Source: Pseudomonadota bacterium (GTDB taxonomy: Bacteria > Pseudomonadota > Gammaproteobacteria > Burkholderiales > Burkholderiaceae_C). From it: 64,000 nucleotides of DNA. The notes under the pieces were generated by a model. The model saw nothing but the letters and a program-made list of their open reading frames with translations. It had not been told where the DNA came from and made no database searches. The position numbers and the translations under genes are program-made. The stretch is taken from contig JAIUOW010000002.1 in the NCBI GenBank assembly GCA_020161775.1, forward strand, positions 62,001-126,000, in the 5' to 3' direction. This document shows, in pieces, positions 1 through 8,281 of the stretch (its first letter is position 1; every line of letters begins with the position of its first letter).

Positions 1-974
1 TGCCGGTGGCGCTGGGCTCGGACACCAATGGCTCCATCCGCGTGCCGTCTTCGCTGTGCGGCGTGTGGGGGCTCAAGCCGACGTTCGGGCGGCTGTCGCG
101 GCGCGGCAGCTACCCGTTCGTACACAGCGTCGATCATCTGGGGCCGTTTGCCGATTCGGTCGAACGGCTGGCCGCGGTGTACGACGCACTGCAGTCGCCT
201 GACCCGCTGGATGCGGGTTGCCACGCGACGGCTATCGAGCCCACGTTGCAGTCGCTGTCGCAAGGGACGAAAGGCTTGCGCATCGGTTTGTTGGGCGGCT
301 ACTTCCACGACAACGCCACGCAGCCCGCGCGCGAAGTGGCCAAGGCCGCCGCCCGCGTCCTCGACGTGATCGAGATCGTCGAATGGCCCGATCCGGCGGC
401 CGCCCGCGCGGCGGCCTTCATCACCAGCGCCAGCGAAGGCGGCGCGCTGCACCTGGCCGACCTGCGCACGCGCGCGGATGACTTCGAGCCGCTGTCGGTG
501 GACCGTTTCATCGCGGGCGCGCTGCAGCCCGCGGCCTGGTACCTGCGGGCGCAGCGCTTTCGCCGCGTCTACCGCGACAAGGTCAATGCGCTGTTCCAGC
601 ATTGGGACGTGCTGATCGCGCCCGCCACGCCGGTGGCCGCGCCCTTGATTGGCACGGAGTGGCTGGACATCAATGGCCAGCGCCTGCCCTGCCGGCCGTC
701 CATGGGCCTGCTGACGCAGCCGATCTCGTTTGCGGGTTGCCCCGTGGTGGCCGCGCCGATGTGGCCGTCTGGCACCGGTGGCCTGCCGGTTGGCGTGCAA
801 CTGATCGCCGCGCCCTGGCGCGAGGACCTGGCGCTGCGCGCGGCGATGGTGCTGCAGCAAACGGGCGTGGCGCACCTGCGTCCTCCCTCCCCCGCTGGGG
901 GAGGGTTGGGGTGGGGGCAATGGGGTGCTGCGATGGCCCCCACCCCCGCCCTCCCCCATCGGGGGAGGGAGTGA
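1..974 (+). CDS. AtzE/HpxY-like amidase, C-terminal part (5' end outside window)
   Basis: Amidase-signature hydrolase, here lacking its N-terminal part because the window starts inside the gene. The first codons carry the end of the amidase signature ([13 protein letters not shown]), in which the Ser of TNGS (codon near 33-35) is the expected nucleophile of the Ser-cisSer-Lys triad. The Lys and the cis-Ser must lie upstream. The next gene encodes HpxZ, and AtzE-type amidases pair with HpxZ in oxalurate/ureide operons, so I infer hydrolysis of a ureide or amide intermediate. The last ~30 codons (from about 885) are not amidase sequence: they translate a palindromic repeat ([12 protein letters not shown]...LPHRGRE), which also leads into the stop codon. 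Family assignment is good; the exact substrate is not known. Confidence 0.8.
   Translation, partial: PVALGSDTNGSIRVPSSLCGVWGLKPTFGRLSRRGSYPFVHSVDHLGPFADSVERLAAVYDALQSPDPLDAGCHATAIEPTLQSLSQGTKGLRIGLLGGYFHDNATQPAREVAKAAARVLDVIEIVEWPDPAAARAAAFITSASEGGALHLADLRTRADDFEPLSVDRFIAGALQPAAWYLRAQRFRRVYRDKVNALFQHWDVLIAPATPVAAPLIGTEWLDINGQRLPCRPSMGLLTQPISFAGCPVVAAPMWPSGTGGLPVGVQLIAAPWREDLALRAAMVLQQTGVAHLRPPSPAGGGLGWGQWGAAMAPTPALPHRGRE
885..969. repeat. Intragenic palindromic repeat at the 3' end of the amidase gene
   Basis: Two perfect 9-bp hairpins, CCCTCCCCC/GGGGGAGGG at 885-905 and again at 949-969, flank an inner inverted pair (GGGGTGGGGGC near 909-919 and GCCCCCACCCC near 936-946). The whole unit can fold on itself. 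It is translated in frame as the amidase C-terminus, and its final GGGGGAGGGA lies where the ribosome binding site of the next gene should be. Confidence 0.8.
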
Positions 975-979
975 ACACC

Positions 980-1372
980 ATGGACATCAACCTGCCCGAC
1001 ATCGTGCTCGAAGTCACGGCGGCCTTTGCGCGCTACGAAAAGGCCCTGGTCAGCAATGAAGTGGCCGTGCTGGACGAGCTGTTCTGGGACAGCCCGCACA
1101 CGCTGCGCTACGGCGCCACGGAAAACCTGTACGGGTATGACGCCATCCGGGCCTTTCGCGCGGGGCGCTCACCCCAGGGCCTGGCGCGCCAGCTGATGAA
1201 CACCGTCATCACCACCTACGGCCGCGACTTTGCCACGGCCAGCACCGAATTCCGCCGCGCGGGCGCGGCACGTACCGGCCGCCAGAGCCAGACCTGGCTG
1301 CGCACGCCTGCAGGCTGGCGTGTGGTGGCCGCGCATGTGAGCCTGCTGGACACACCGCCGCCCCTTGCATGA
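980..1372 (+). CDS. hpxZ: Oxalurate catabolism protein HpxZ (DUF3225/AtzH-like)
   Basis: A 130-residue protein of the HpxZ/AtzH family (NTF2-like fold). The conserved run [24 protein letters not shown] and the ending [13 protein letters not shown] are typical. HpxZ is encoded with the AtzE/HpxY-type amidase in purine (oxalurate) and triazine degradation clusters; its biochemical role is unsettled. I chose the ATG at 980 because it matches the usual N-terminus; a GTG at 971 overlapping the amidase stop is in frame and possible. The Shine-Dalgarno sequence is the purine-rich arm of the preceding palindromic repeat, so translation of this gene may depend on that repeat. It is probably co-transcribed with the amidase. 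Confidence 0.85.
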   Translation: MDINLPDIVLEVTAAFARYEKALVSNEVAVLDELFWDSPHTLRYGATENLYGYDAIRAFRAGRSPQGLARQLMNTVITTYGRDFATASTEFRRAGAARTGRQSQTWLRTPAGWRVVAAHVSLLDTPPPLA

Positions 1373-1406
1373 ATCCTGCTAACCCCTTTCAACCCCGGAG
1401 AAGACC

Positions 1407-2513
1407 ATGACCCTGCAGCACACCAACCGCCGTGACTCCCTCAAAACCCTGGCCGCGCTCGGCGCTGCCGCCTCCGCGCCGCTGGCCTTCGCGCAAAAGC
1501 CGCTGACCGTGGGCGTGATCTACGTGGGCCCGCGTGACGACTTTGGCTACAACCAGGCGCAGGCCCAGGCCGCCGCCGAGCTGAAGAAGATGCCCGGCAT
1601 CAAGGTGGTGGAAGAAGAAAACGTGCCCGAGACCGCCGCCGTGCAGAAGACCATGACCGGCATGATTGCGCAGGACGGCGCCAGCGTGCTGTTCCCCACC
1701 TCGTTCGGCTACTTCGACCCGCACATGCTGGCCATGGCGGCCAAGTACCCCGACGTGCGCTTTGCCCATTGCGGCGGCATGTGGACCGAGGGCAAGCACC
1801 CCAAGAACACCGGCAGCTTCTTTGGCTACATCGACGAATGCCAGTACCTCAACGGCGTGGTGGCCGGCCACATGAGCAAGAGCGGCAAGATCGGCTTCGT
1901 CGCGGCCAAGCCCATCCCGCAGGTGTTGCGCAACATCAATGCCTTCCTGATGGGTGCGCGCTCGGTCAAGCCCGGCATCACCTGCAGCGTGATCTTCACC
2001 GGCGACTGGTCCATGGCCGTGAAAGAGGCCGAAGCCACCAACAGCCTGGCCGACCAGGGCGTGGACGTGTTCACCATGCACGTGGACGGCCCCAAGGTCA
2101 TCGTCGAGACGGCGGCCAAGCGCGGCAAGATGGTCTGCGGCTACCACGCGAGCCAGGCCAAGCTGGCACCGCAGGCCTACCTGACGGGCGCCGAATGGAA
2201 CTGGCTGACCGCCTACAAGACGGTGATTGACGCGGCCAAGGCCGGCAAGCCGCACCCCAACTTCATCCGCGGCGGCCTTAAGGAAGGCTACGTGAAGATG
2301 TCCGCTTACGGCCCCGCCGTGACCGACGCGGCTAAAAAGAATGCCGACGACATCAAGGGCAAGATGATGGCCGGCACGTTCGACATCTTCAAGGGCCCGC
2401 TCAAGGACAACAAGGGCAACACGGTCATCGCCGCCGGCAAGACGCTCAAGCAGACCGACCTGGAGCTGGAGAAGATGAACTACCTCGTCGAGGGGGTCAT
2501 TGGAAGCATCTGA
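1407..2513 (+). CDS. BMP-family ABC transporter substrate-binding protein
   Basis: Periplasmic solute-binding protein of the BMP (BmpA/PnrA-like) family, which binds nucleosides, purines and related compounds. The N-terminus is Tat-like (RRDSLKTLAALGAAASAPLAFA, residues 8-29), with probable cleavage after AFA-29. The mature protein starts with the family's strand KPLTVGVIYVGPRDDFGYN and keeps the MWTEG and GYID segments. A good ribosome site (CCGGAGAAGACC) precedes the ATG. Two permeases and a double ATPase follow on the same strand, so this is the binding component of a complete importer. Neighbouring hpxZ and cysteine hydrolases suggest a ureide, purine-derived or biuret-like ligand; that is inference. 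Confidence 0.93.
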   Translation: MTLQHTNRRDSLKTLAALGAAASAPLAFAQKPLTVGVIYVGPRDDFGYNQAQAQAAAELKKMPGIKVVEEENVPETAAVQKTMTGMIAQDGASVLFPTSFGYFDPHMLAMAAKYPDVRFAHCGGMWTEGKHPKNTGSFFGYIDECQYLNGVVAGHMSKSGKIGFVAAKPIPQVLRNINAFLMGARSVKPGITCSVIFTGDWSMAVKEAEATNSLADQGVDVFTMHVDGPKVIVETAAKRGKMVCGYHASQAKLAPQAYLTGAEWNWLTAYKTVIDAAKAGKPHPNFIRGGLKEGYVKMSAYGPAVTDAAKKNADDIKGKMMAGTFDIFKGPLKDNKGNTVIAAGKTLKQTDLELEKMNYLVEGVIGSI

Positions 2514-2520
2514 CCTTCGA

Positions 2521-2592
2521 TGTCATGCCGGACTTGATCCGGCATCCATGCAGGCACACCAACGTGGATCCCGGGTCAAGCCCGGGATGACA
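2521..2592. repeat. Dispersed palindromic repeat (TGTCAT...ATGACA type), copy 1
   Basis: A 72-bp unit bounded by TGTCAT and ATGACA. It is made of two hairpins, GCCGGACTTGATCCGGC and CCCGGGTCAAGCCCGGG, and lies between the binding-protein and first permease genes. A second copy lies before the next permease. Confidence 0.8.
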
Positions 2593-2605
2593 ACCGGAAA
2601 CTTCC

Positions 2606-3697
2606 ATGAAAGACACCCTCACCGACATCGCCCTGCCCGTCGCCGCCATCGCGCTGTCGCTGGTGCTGTTTGGCGGGTTCGTGTGGTTTGCGGGGGTAAG
2701 CCCGGTCGATGTGTGGGTGTTGCTGTTCAAGGGCGCGTTTGGCGACTGGTTCAGCTGGCAGAACACATTGCAGCGCGCCGCGCCGCTGATGCTTACCGCG
2801 CTGTGCGTGGCGATCCCCGCGCGCGCGGGGCTGGTCATCATTGGCGGTGAAGGCGCCATGGTGCTGGGCGGGCTGGCCTGCGCGGCGCTGCCCTATGTCA
2901 TCACGCCCCCTGCCAACATCCTTGGCACGGCGCTGGTGTGCGCTGCCGGCGCGGTGGCCGGTGCGCTGTGGATCATGCTGGCGGGGTTTCTCCGGCAGTT
3001 TCGCGGCATCAACGAAACCATCTCCAGCCTGCTGCTGGCCTATGTGGCCGTGGGCCTGTTCAAGCATTGGGTCGAGGGCCCGCTGCGCGATCCGGCCAGC
3101 CTGAACAAGCCGTCCACCCTTGCGCTGAATGAGGGTCTGCGCATCGGCGGCATTGCGGGCTCCGACATCCACTGGGGCCTGGTGCTCGGCATCGTGGCCT
3201 GCTTGGCCCTGGGCGTGTGGCTCAAATGGACGGCGTCGGGCTTTGCGGTGCGCGTGGTGGGTGGCAACCCGCGCACGGCGCAGCTGGTCGGGCTGCCGGC
3301 GTCACGCCTGGTGTTGCTGGCCTGCGCGGTGGGCGGTGCCTGCGCGGGCCTGGCCGGCGCGGTGGAAGTGGCGGCCGTGCACACCAGCGCCAACGCATCG
3401 CTGATCGCGGGCTATGGCTATGCCGGCATCCTGGTGGCCTTCATCGCGCGGCACAACCCGCTGGCGGTGATCCCCGTGGCTATTTTGTTCGGCGGCTTTG
3501 GCGCGGCGGGCAGCCTGCTGCAGCGCCGCCTGGGGCTGCCGGATGCCTCCGTCATGGTGTTGCAGGGCATGGCGTTCGTGCTGATCCTGGCCAGCGAGGC
3601 GCTGCGCGACGTGGACTGGAAGGCTTTCTGGGCCAGGTTGGCGAAAGGGGCCGGGCCCAGCGGTGCACAGGTGTCGATGGGGGACAAGATCGCATGA
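2606..3697 (+). CDS. ABC transporter permease (BMP-type nucleoside/ureide importer)
   Basis: Integral membrane permease of the BPD_transp_2 (YufP/BmpB-like) family, 363 residues with about nine hydrophobic segments. The conserved cytoplasmic loop carries the FRGINETISSLLLAYVA motif and the later NPRTAQLVGL segment, both characteristic of this family. It lies between the BMP binding protein and a second permease, with which it should form the heterodimeric channel. The ATG at 2606 follows directly on the palindromic repeat (AACCGGAAACTTCC upstream), so the repeat sits in the operon leader of this gene. The substrate cannot be read from the permease. Confidence 0.92.
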   Translation: MKDTLTDIALPVAAIALSLVLFGGFVWFAGVSPVDVWVLLFKGAFGDWFSWQNTLQRAAPLMLTALCVAIPARAGLVIIGGEGAMVLGGLACAALPYVITPPANILGTALVCAAGAVAGALWIMLAGFLRQFRGINETISSLLLAYVAVGLFKHWVEGPLRDPASLNKPSTLALNEGLRIGGIAGSDIHWGLVLGIVACLALGVWLKWTASGFAVRVVGGNPRTAQLVGLPASRLVLLACAVGGACAGLAGAVEVAAVHTSANASLIAGYGYAGILVAFIARHNPLAVIPVAILFGGFGAAGSLLQRRLGLPDASVMVLQGMAFVLILASEALRDVDWKAFWARLAKGAGPSGAQVSMGDKIA

Positions 3698-3710
3698 GCA
3701 CCACAAACAC

Positions 3711-3784
3711 TGTCATGCCGGGCTTGACCCGGCATCCAGATCCTGGCGTTCCAACATGGACCCCGGATCAAGTCCGGGGTGACA
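3711..3784. repeat. Dispersed palindromic repeat (TGTCAT...GTGACA type), copy 2
   Basis: A 74-bp unit with the same design as the element at 2521-2592: TGTCATGCCGGGCTTGACCC at the left, CCCCGGATCAAGTCCGGGG near the right, ending in TGACA. It occupies nearly the whole space between the two permease genes. Confidence 0.8.
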
Positions 3785-3788
3785 GATC

Positions 3789-4709
3789 ATGATGGCCGAT
3801 GTGCTCCTGACTTTCTTCGCCGGCATCCTTGGCGGCGCGCTGCGCGTGGGTGTGCCCTTCCTGTTCGTGAGCCTGGGCGAATGCCTGACGGAAAAATCGG
3901 GCCGCATCAACCTCGGCCTGGAGGGCGTGCTGGTGCTGTCGGCCATGGCGGCCTTTGGCGGCGCCTACCTCAGCGGCTCGGCATGGACGGGTGTGCTGGC
4001 GGGCGCCGCTGCGGGCGCGCTGCTGGCCGCGCTGCATGGCGTGCTGTGCTCGCTGCCGCGCGTGAACGATGTGGCCACTGGCATTGCCCTGATGCTGCTG
4101 GGCACGGGCCTGGCGTTTTACCTGGGCAAGCCGCTGATCCAGCCGCAGGCGCCCCAGATACCGGCCCTGGCGCTGGGCCAGTGGAGCGACAACGCCTCGG
4201 TGCGCGCCGCGCTGCAGGTCAATGCGCTGCTGCCCGTGGGGCTGGCGATCGCAGGCTTGTTGTGGTGGGGCTTTGCGCGCACCCGCCTGGGCCTGCTGGT
4301 GCGCATGGCGGGCGATTCGGCCAACGCCACGCGCGCCCTGGGCTATTCGGTGCCGGGCATCCGCCTGGCGGCTACTGCAGCGGGTGGCGCCATCGCAGGG
4401 CTGGGCGGTGCATCGCTCACGCTGTTCTATCCCGGCAGCTGGAACGAGGGCATCTCCAGCGGCCAGGGCCTGATCGCGGTGGCGCTGGTCATTTTTGCAC
4501 GCTGGAGCCCGCTGCGCTGCATCGGCGCCGCCGCGCTGTTTGGCGGCGCGGGGGCCATCGGCCCGGCCCTGCAATCCATCGGCATCGGCTGGGGCTACCA
4601 CCTGTTCAACACTGTTCCCTATGTGCTGACGCTGCTGATCCTGGTGATCACCTGCAAACCCGGCAGCGTGGCCGCAGGCAGCCCCGGTGAACTCTCTTCG
4701 GTGAAATGA
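3789..4709 (+). CDS. ABC transporter permease, second subunit
   Basis: Second permease (YufQ/BmpC-like, BPD_transp_2), 306 residues, very hydrophobic. It shows the family pattern [20 protein letters not shown] near the N-terminus and [17 protein letters not shown] in the middle, the latter being the loop that contacts the ATPase. It pairs with the permease encoded just upstream. The gene begins ATGATG (3789 or 3792) immediately after a palindromic repeat. It ends one base before the start of the downstream cysteine hydrolase, implying co-transcription and translational coupling of transport with hydrolysis. Confidence 0.92.
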   Translation: MMADVLLTFFAGILGGALRVGVPFLFVSLGECLTEKSGRINLGLEGVLVLSAMAAFGGAYLSGSAWTGVLAGAAAGALLAALHGVLCSLPRVNDVATGIALMLLGTGLAFYLGKPLIQPQAPQIPALALGQWSDNASVRAALQVNALLPVGLAIAGLLWWGFARTRLGLLVRMAGDSANATRALGYSVPGIRLAATAAGGAIAGLGGASLTLFYPGSWNEGISSGQGLIAVALVIFARWSPLRCIGAAALFGGAGAIGPALQSIGIGWGYHLFNTVPYVLTLLILVITCKPGSVAAGSPGELSSVK

Positions 4710-4710
4710 C

Positions 4711-5412
4711 ATGCAACCCCCCCTGCCACGATTCGTTCAAGCCAACCCGTATCCCTGGCCCTACAACGGCGACCTGCGCGCAGCCAACACGGCGCTGGTC
4801 ATCATCGACATGCAGACCGACTTCTGCGGCGTGGGCGGCTATGTGGACAAGATGGGCTACGACATCTCGCTCACGCGCGCGCCCATCGAGCCATTGAAGA
4901 AGCTGATGGCCGCCGCGCGCGCGGCGGGCTACACGCTGATCCACACCCGCGAAGGCCACCGCCCCGACCTGAGCGACCTGCCCGCCAACAAGCGCTGGCG
5001 TTCGCGGCAGATCGGCACCCACGGCGTGGGCATCGGCGACGACGGCCCCTGTGGCCGCATCCTGGTGCGCGGCGAGCCGGGTTGGGAAATCATCCCCGAG
5101 CTGGCGCCGCTGCCCGGCGAGGTGGTGATTGACAAGCCGGGCAAGGGCAGCTTCTGCGCCACGGACCTGGAGCTGATCCTGCGCACACGCGGCATCGAGA
5201 ACCTCATCCTCACCGGCATCACCACCGACGTGTGCGTGCACACCACCATGCGCGAGGCCAATGACCGGGGGTTTGAATGCCTGCTGCTGTCGGACTGCAC
5301 TGCGGCCACGGACCGTGGCAACCACGAGGCTGCGTTGAAGATGATCACGATGCAGGGTGGGGTGTTTGGGGCGCATGCGACTTCTGTTGCTGTGTTGGAG
5401 GCACTGGTGTGA
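4711..5412 (+). CDS. Cysteine hydrolase, isochorismatase family (biuret amidohydrolase-like)
   Basis: A 233-residue isochorismatase-fold hydrolase. The predicted catalytic triad is D33 (in IIDMQTDF; D37 is the alternative), K142 (in [10 protein letters not shown]) and C175 (in [17 protein letters not shown]). The N-terminal PYNG...ALVIIDMQ and the TREGH segment resemble BiuH, the biuret hydrolase, and related ureide or carbamoyl amidohydrolases. It starts one base after a transporter permease gene, so it probably acts on the imported compound in the cytoplasm. A paralogue is encoded at 7610-8269. The family is secure; biuret as substrate is an inference from similarity of the motif regions and from the neighbours. 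Confidence 0.88.
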   Translation: MQPPLPRFVQANPYPWPYNGDLRAANTALVIIDMQTDFCGVGGYVDKMGYDISLTRAPIEPLKKLMAAARAAGYTLIHTREGHRPDLSDLPANKRWRSRQIGTHGVGIGDDGPCGRILVRGEPGWEIIPELAPLPGEVVIDKPGKGSFCATDLELILRTRGIENLILTGITTDVCVHTTMREANDRGFECLLLSDCTAATDRGNHEAALKMITMQGGVFGAHATSVAVLEALV

Positions 5413-5983
5413 ATCTGTATGCCTGTACTTCGCGGCAAATCTGCGCCTGCGGGCACACCGGCCTGGGGGCTTCACTGGAACGGTCGCCTGCGGCGACTGC
5501 CCTGCGCTGCTCAGGGATCGGTCGCACTGCGGAACTCGCTACGCGCTGCGCGCTGCGCTCGAACAGCCGCAGTGAGTCAGAGCACGAAGCGCGCTGCGCG
5601 CGCCGACACTCACCCTTGCGCTGCTCGGCGCTCCAGAGGCGCCCCCAGGCCGGTGTGCCCGCAGGCGCAGATTTGCGGCCATGCTGTTGGCGCGCTACCG
5701 GTGGCGTACCCAGGCCCGGGCTTGTCAGCGGGCGGTGTGCGGCGGGGCGATTTCTGCGGTGGCGAGAAGCGCAGGGGGGAGTGTCGGCGCGCGCAAGCGC
5801 GCATCGTGAACATGCTCACTGCGGCTGTCTGAGCGGAATGGAGCGAAGCGCAATGCAGCGAGTTCCGCAGCGCGACCGACTCCCGAGCATCGCAGCGGAG
5901 TTTTGGCAAAACCACCGCAGTATGAGCCCCGCCGCACACCGCCCGCTGACAAGACCGCGAGTTAGAACGAAAGGGGAGAAAAC
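5413..5983. repeat. 571-bp non-coding block of interleaved inverted repeats
   Basis: No credible gene lies here. Three long inverted repeats interleave: a perfect 36-bp pair at 5435-5470 and 5641-5676, a perfect 28-bp pair at 5721-5748 and 5926-5953, and a near-perfect pair of about 39 bp at 5502-5540 and 5857-5895. A 14-bp pair also occurs (5563-5576 and 5815-5828). The block separates the first hydrolase from the ATPase of the same transporter and could form a large cruciform or RNA structure. Short open frames across it are low-complexity translations of the repeats. A purine-rich ribosome site (AAAGGGGAGAAAAC) for the ATPase lies at its right edge. Confidence 0.75.
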
Positions 5984-7558
5984 ATGAAAGTGGAAACACT
6001 GCCACACCCCACCGGCGCCATGGCCTTGGAAACTTTCGGCCTGACCAAACGCTTTGGCGCATTCACTGCGTTGGACAACGTGACGATGAAAGTCGCCCCC
6101 GGCACAGTCCACGCCCTGCTGGGTGAAAACGGCGCCGGCAAAAGCACGCTCGTCAAATGCATTGCAGGCTTTCACAAGGCGGAAGCAGGCAGTGTCATGA
6201 CCGATGGACGCGAACAAGACATTGCCAACCCGGTGGTGGCGCGCACGCTGGGCATCGGCATGGTGTACCAGCACTTCACGCTGGCGCCGGGCATGACGGT
6301 GGCTGAAAACCTGCTGCTGGCCGGCGGCCAGGTGCCCGCGGTGATCCACTGGAAAGACCAGCGCGCCGCGCTGCAGCGCTTTCTGGCCAGCACACCGTTC
6401 AGCCTGGACCTGGACGCGCGGCCCGCCGAGCTGGCCGCCGGAGAAAAGCAGAAGCTGGAACTGCTCAAGCAGCTGTACCTGAAGCCGCGGCTGCTGATCC
6501 TGGACGAACCCACCTCGGTGCTGACGCCGCAGGAGGCCGACGAAGTGCTGGGCCATGTGCGTGAATTTGCGCGCAGCGGCCAGTGCACCGTGCTGATCAT
6601 CACGCACAAATTCCGCGAAGTCATGGCCTATGCCGACAACGTGACCGTGCTGCGCCGGGGCAAGGCCGTGCACCACTGTGAAGTGTGGGCGACCGACCCG
6701 CACCTGCTGGCCCAAGCCATGGTGGGCGAGGCCGCCGTGGACACGCCGCCGCGCGAGAGCGCGCCGCCGGCGGCCGCCAGGCCGGGCGCGGGCGCCGCCG
6801 TGGCGCTGGACGTGCGCGGCCTGAAGGCGCCGGGTGATCGCGGGCCGCTGGCGCTGCAGGGCATCGACCTGCAGGTCAGGCCCGGTGAGATCGTGGGCGT
6901 GGCCGGTGTGTCCGGCAACGGCCAGCGCGAGCTGGTGGAGGCCCTGGTGGGCCAGCGCCCGCGCCTGGGCGGCGAGGTGCGCGTGATGGGCGAGCCCTAC
7001 CAGGCCCGGCGCGAGGAAAACCGCCGCCTGAAACTGCGCAGCCTGCCGGAGGAGCCGCTGCGCAACGCCTGCGTGGGCGAACTGAGCGTGGCCGAGAACA
7101 TGGCGCTGCGTGACTTTGACCAGCCTCCGCTGGCTGCCGCATTCGTGGGTGGCGGCTGGCTGCGCTATGGCGCCTGGCGCGCGCGTGCCCGCCAGTGGAT
7201 CAGCGACTACGGCATCAAAACCCGGGGCGAGAATGCGCCCATCCGCGCACTGTCGGGCGGCAACGTGCAGCGCGCCGTGCTGGCGCGCGAGCTGGCCGGC
7301 GAGATCAATGTGCTGATCGCGGCCAACCCGGTGTTCGGCCTGGACTTTGCGGCGGTCAAGGAAATCCACAGCCGCATCCTGCAGGTGCGCGAGCGTGGCG
7401 GCGCGGTGCTGCTGATCAGCGAAGACCTGGACGAACTGCTGGAGCTGGCCGACCGCATCGTGGTGATGAGCGAGGGCCGCATCGTTTTTGAAACCCCAGC
7501 CGAAGGCGCTGAGCGCCACGTACTGGGCGCCCACATGGGAGGCGGTCACCATGCCTAG
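5984..7558 (+). CDS. ABC transporter ATP-binding protein with two ABC domains
   Basis: A 524-residue duplicated ATPase of the YufO/NupO/sugar-ABC type that powers the BMP importer. Domain 1 has a canonical Walker A (GENGAGKST, residues 48-55), a signature-like LAAGEKQKLELLKQLY and Walker B LLILDEPTSVLTP. Domain 2 has the degenerate phosphate loop VSGNGQREL, a good LSGGNVQRAVLAREL signature, and ANPVFGLD in place of the DEPT motif. That asymmetry is normal for this class, where only one site is fully active. The ATG at 5984 follows the strong ribosome site AAAGGGGAGAAAAC. The gene is separated from its permeases by the inverted-repeat block. Confidence 0.93.
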   Translation: MKVETLPHPTGAMALETFGLTKRFGAFTALDNVTMKVAPGTVHALLGENGAGKSTLVKCIAGFHKAEAGSVMTDGREQDIANPVVARTLGIGMVYQHFTLAPGMTVAENLLLAGGQVPAVIHWKDQRAALQRFLASTPFSLDLDARPAELAAGEKQKLELLKQLYLKPRLLILDEPTSVLTPQEADEVLGHVREFARSGQCTVLIITHKFREVMAYADNVTVLRRGKAVHHCEVWATDPHLLAQAMVGEAAVDTPPRESAPPAAARPGAGAAVALDVRGLKAPGDRGPLALQGIDLQVRPGEIVGVAGVSGNGQRELVEALVGQRPRLGGEVRVMGEPYQARREENRRLKLRSLPEEPLRNACVGELSVAENMALRDFDQPPLAAAFVGGGWLRYGAWRARARQWISDYGIKTRGENAPIRALSGGNVQRAVLARELAGEINVLIAANPVFGLDFAAVKEIHSRILQVRERGGAVLLISEDLDELLELADRIVVMSEGRIVFETPAEGAERHVLGAHMGGGHHA

Positions 7559-7565
7559 CGCACGC

Positions 7566-7590
7566 TGTCATTGCGGGCTCGACCCGCAAT
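7566..7590. repeat. Partial palindromic repeat (half element)
   Basis: TGTCATTGCGGGCTCGACCCGC begins like the full TGTCAT repeats upstream and forms a perfect 8-bp hairpin (ATTGCGGG 7570-7577 with CCCGCAAT 7583-7590). The right half of the element is absent. It fills most of the 51-bp space between the ATPase and the second hydrolase. Confidence 0.65.
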
Positions 7591-7609
7591 CCATGCCACG
7601 GGAGCCCGC

Positions 7610-8269
7610 ATGCAACTGAACGCCAACCCCTTCCCGTTTGAATTCAACGTCGCCACCACCGCCCTGGTCATCATCGACATGCAGCGCGACTTCATCGAGC
7701 CCGGCGGCTTTGGTGAGACGCTGGGCAACGATGTGTCCCTGCTGGAGGCCATCGTGCCGGCCTGCCGGGCCGTGCTGGCCGCCTGGCGCGGCGCGGGCGG
7801 CCTGGTGGTGCACACGCGCGAGGCGCATGCGGCTGACCTGTCGGACTGCCCGCCGGCCAAGCGCAACCGCGGCAACCCGTCCTTGCGGATCGGGGATGTG
7901 GGGCCCATGGGCCGCATCCTGATTGCAGGGGAGCCGGGTAACCAGATCATCCCCGCGCTGGCGCCGGTGCCCGGCGAAATCGTCATCGACAAACCGGGCA
8001 AGGGCGCGTTCTACGCCACGCCGCTGCACAACCTGTTGCAGCAGGCGGGCGTGACGCACCTGCTGTTCATGGGCGTGACCACCGAGGTCTGCGTGCAGAC
8101 CAGCATGCGCGAGGCCAACGACCGCGGCTACGAGGGCCTGCTGCTGGAAGACTGCACGGAAAGTTACTTTCCCCACTTCAAGGCGGCGGCGGTGGAAATG
8201 ATGCGCGCCCAGGGCGCCATCGTGGGCTGGACGGCACCCAGCGCGGCCCTGCTGCAGGCCCTGCGCTGA
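7610..8269 (+). CDS. Cysteine hydrolase, isochorismatase family, second paralogue
   Basis: A 219-residue isochorismatase-like hydrolase related to the one at 4711-5412. Predicted triad: D23 (IIDMQRDF), K128 ([10 protein letters not shown]) and C161 ([17 protein letters not shown]). It keeps the same TREAH and [17 protein letters not shown] framework but has a shorter N-terminus and a different final third. Two paralogues in one transport operon suggest either two successive deamidation steps or two related substrates. I placed the start at the ATG at 7610, which gives the conserved N-terminus ([12 protein letters not shown]); upstream codons in frame only translate the palindromic repeat. The precise substrate is unknown. 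Confidence 0.87.
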   Translation: MQLNANPFPFEFNVATTALVIIDMQRDFIEPGGFGETLGNDVSLLEAIVPACRAVLAAWRGAGGLVVHTREAHAADLSDCPPAKRNRGNPSLRIGDVGPMGRILIAGEPGNQIIPALAPVPGEIVIDKPGKGAFYATPLHNLLQQAGVTHLLFMGVTTEVCVQTSMREANDRGYEGLLLEDCTESYFPHFKAAAVEMMRAQGAIVGWTAPSAALLQALR

Positions 8270-8281
8270 TAAAGTTCCATC

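Noticed and set aside
5413-5983. CRISPR array or insertion sequence
   Set aside because: The repeats are inverted, few and irregularly spaced, without equal-length spacers, and there is no transposase or cas gene.
5816-7552. Long minus-strand open frame opposite the ABC ATPase
   Set aside because: Shadow of a canonical double ABC domain gene; partly translates the inverted-repeat block.
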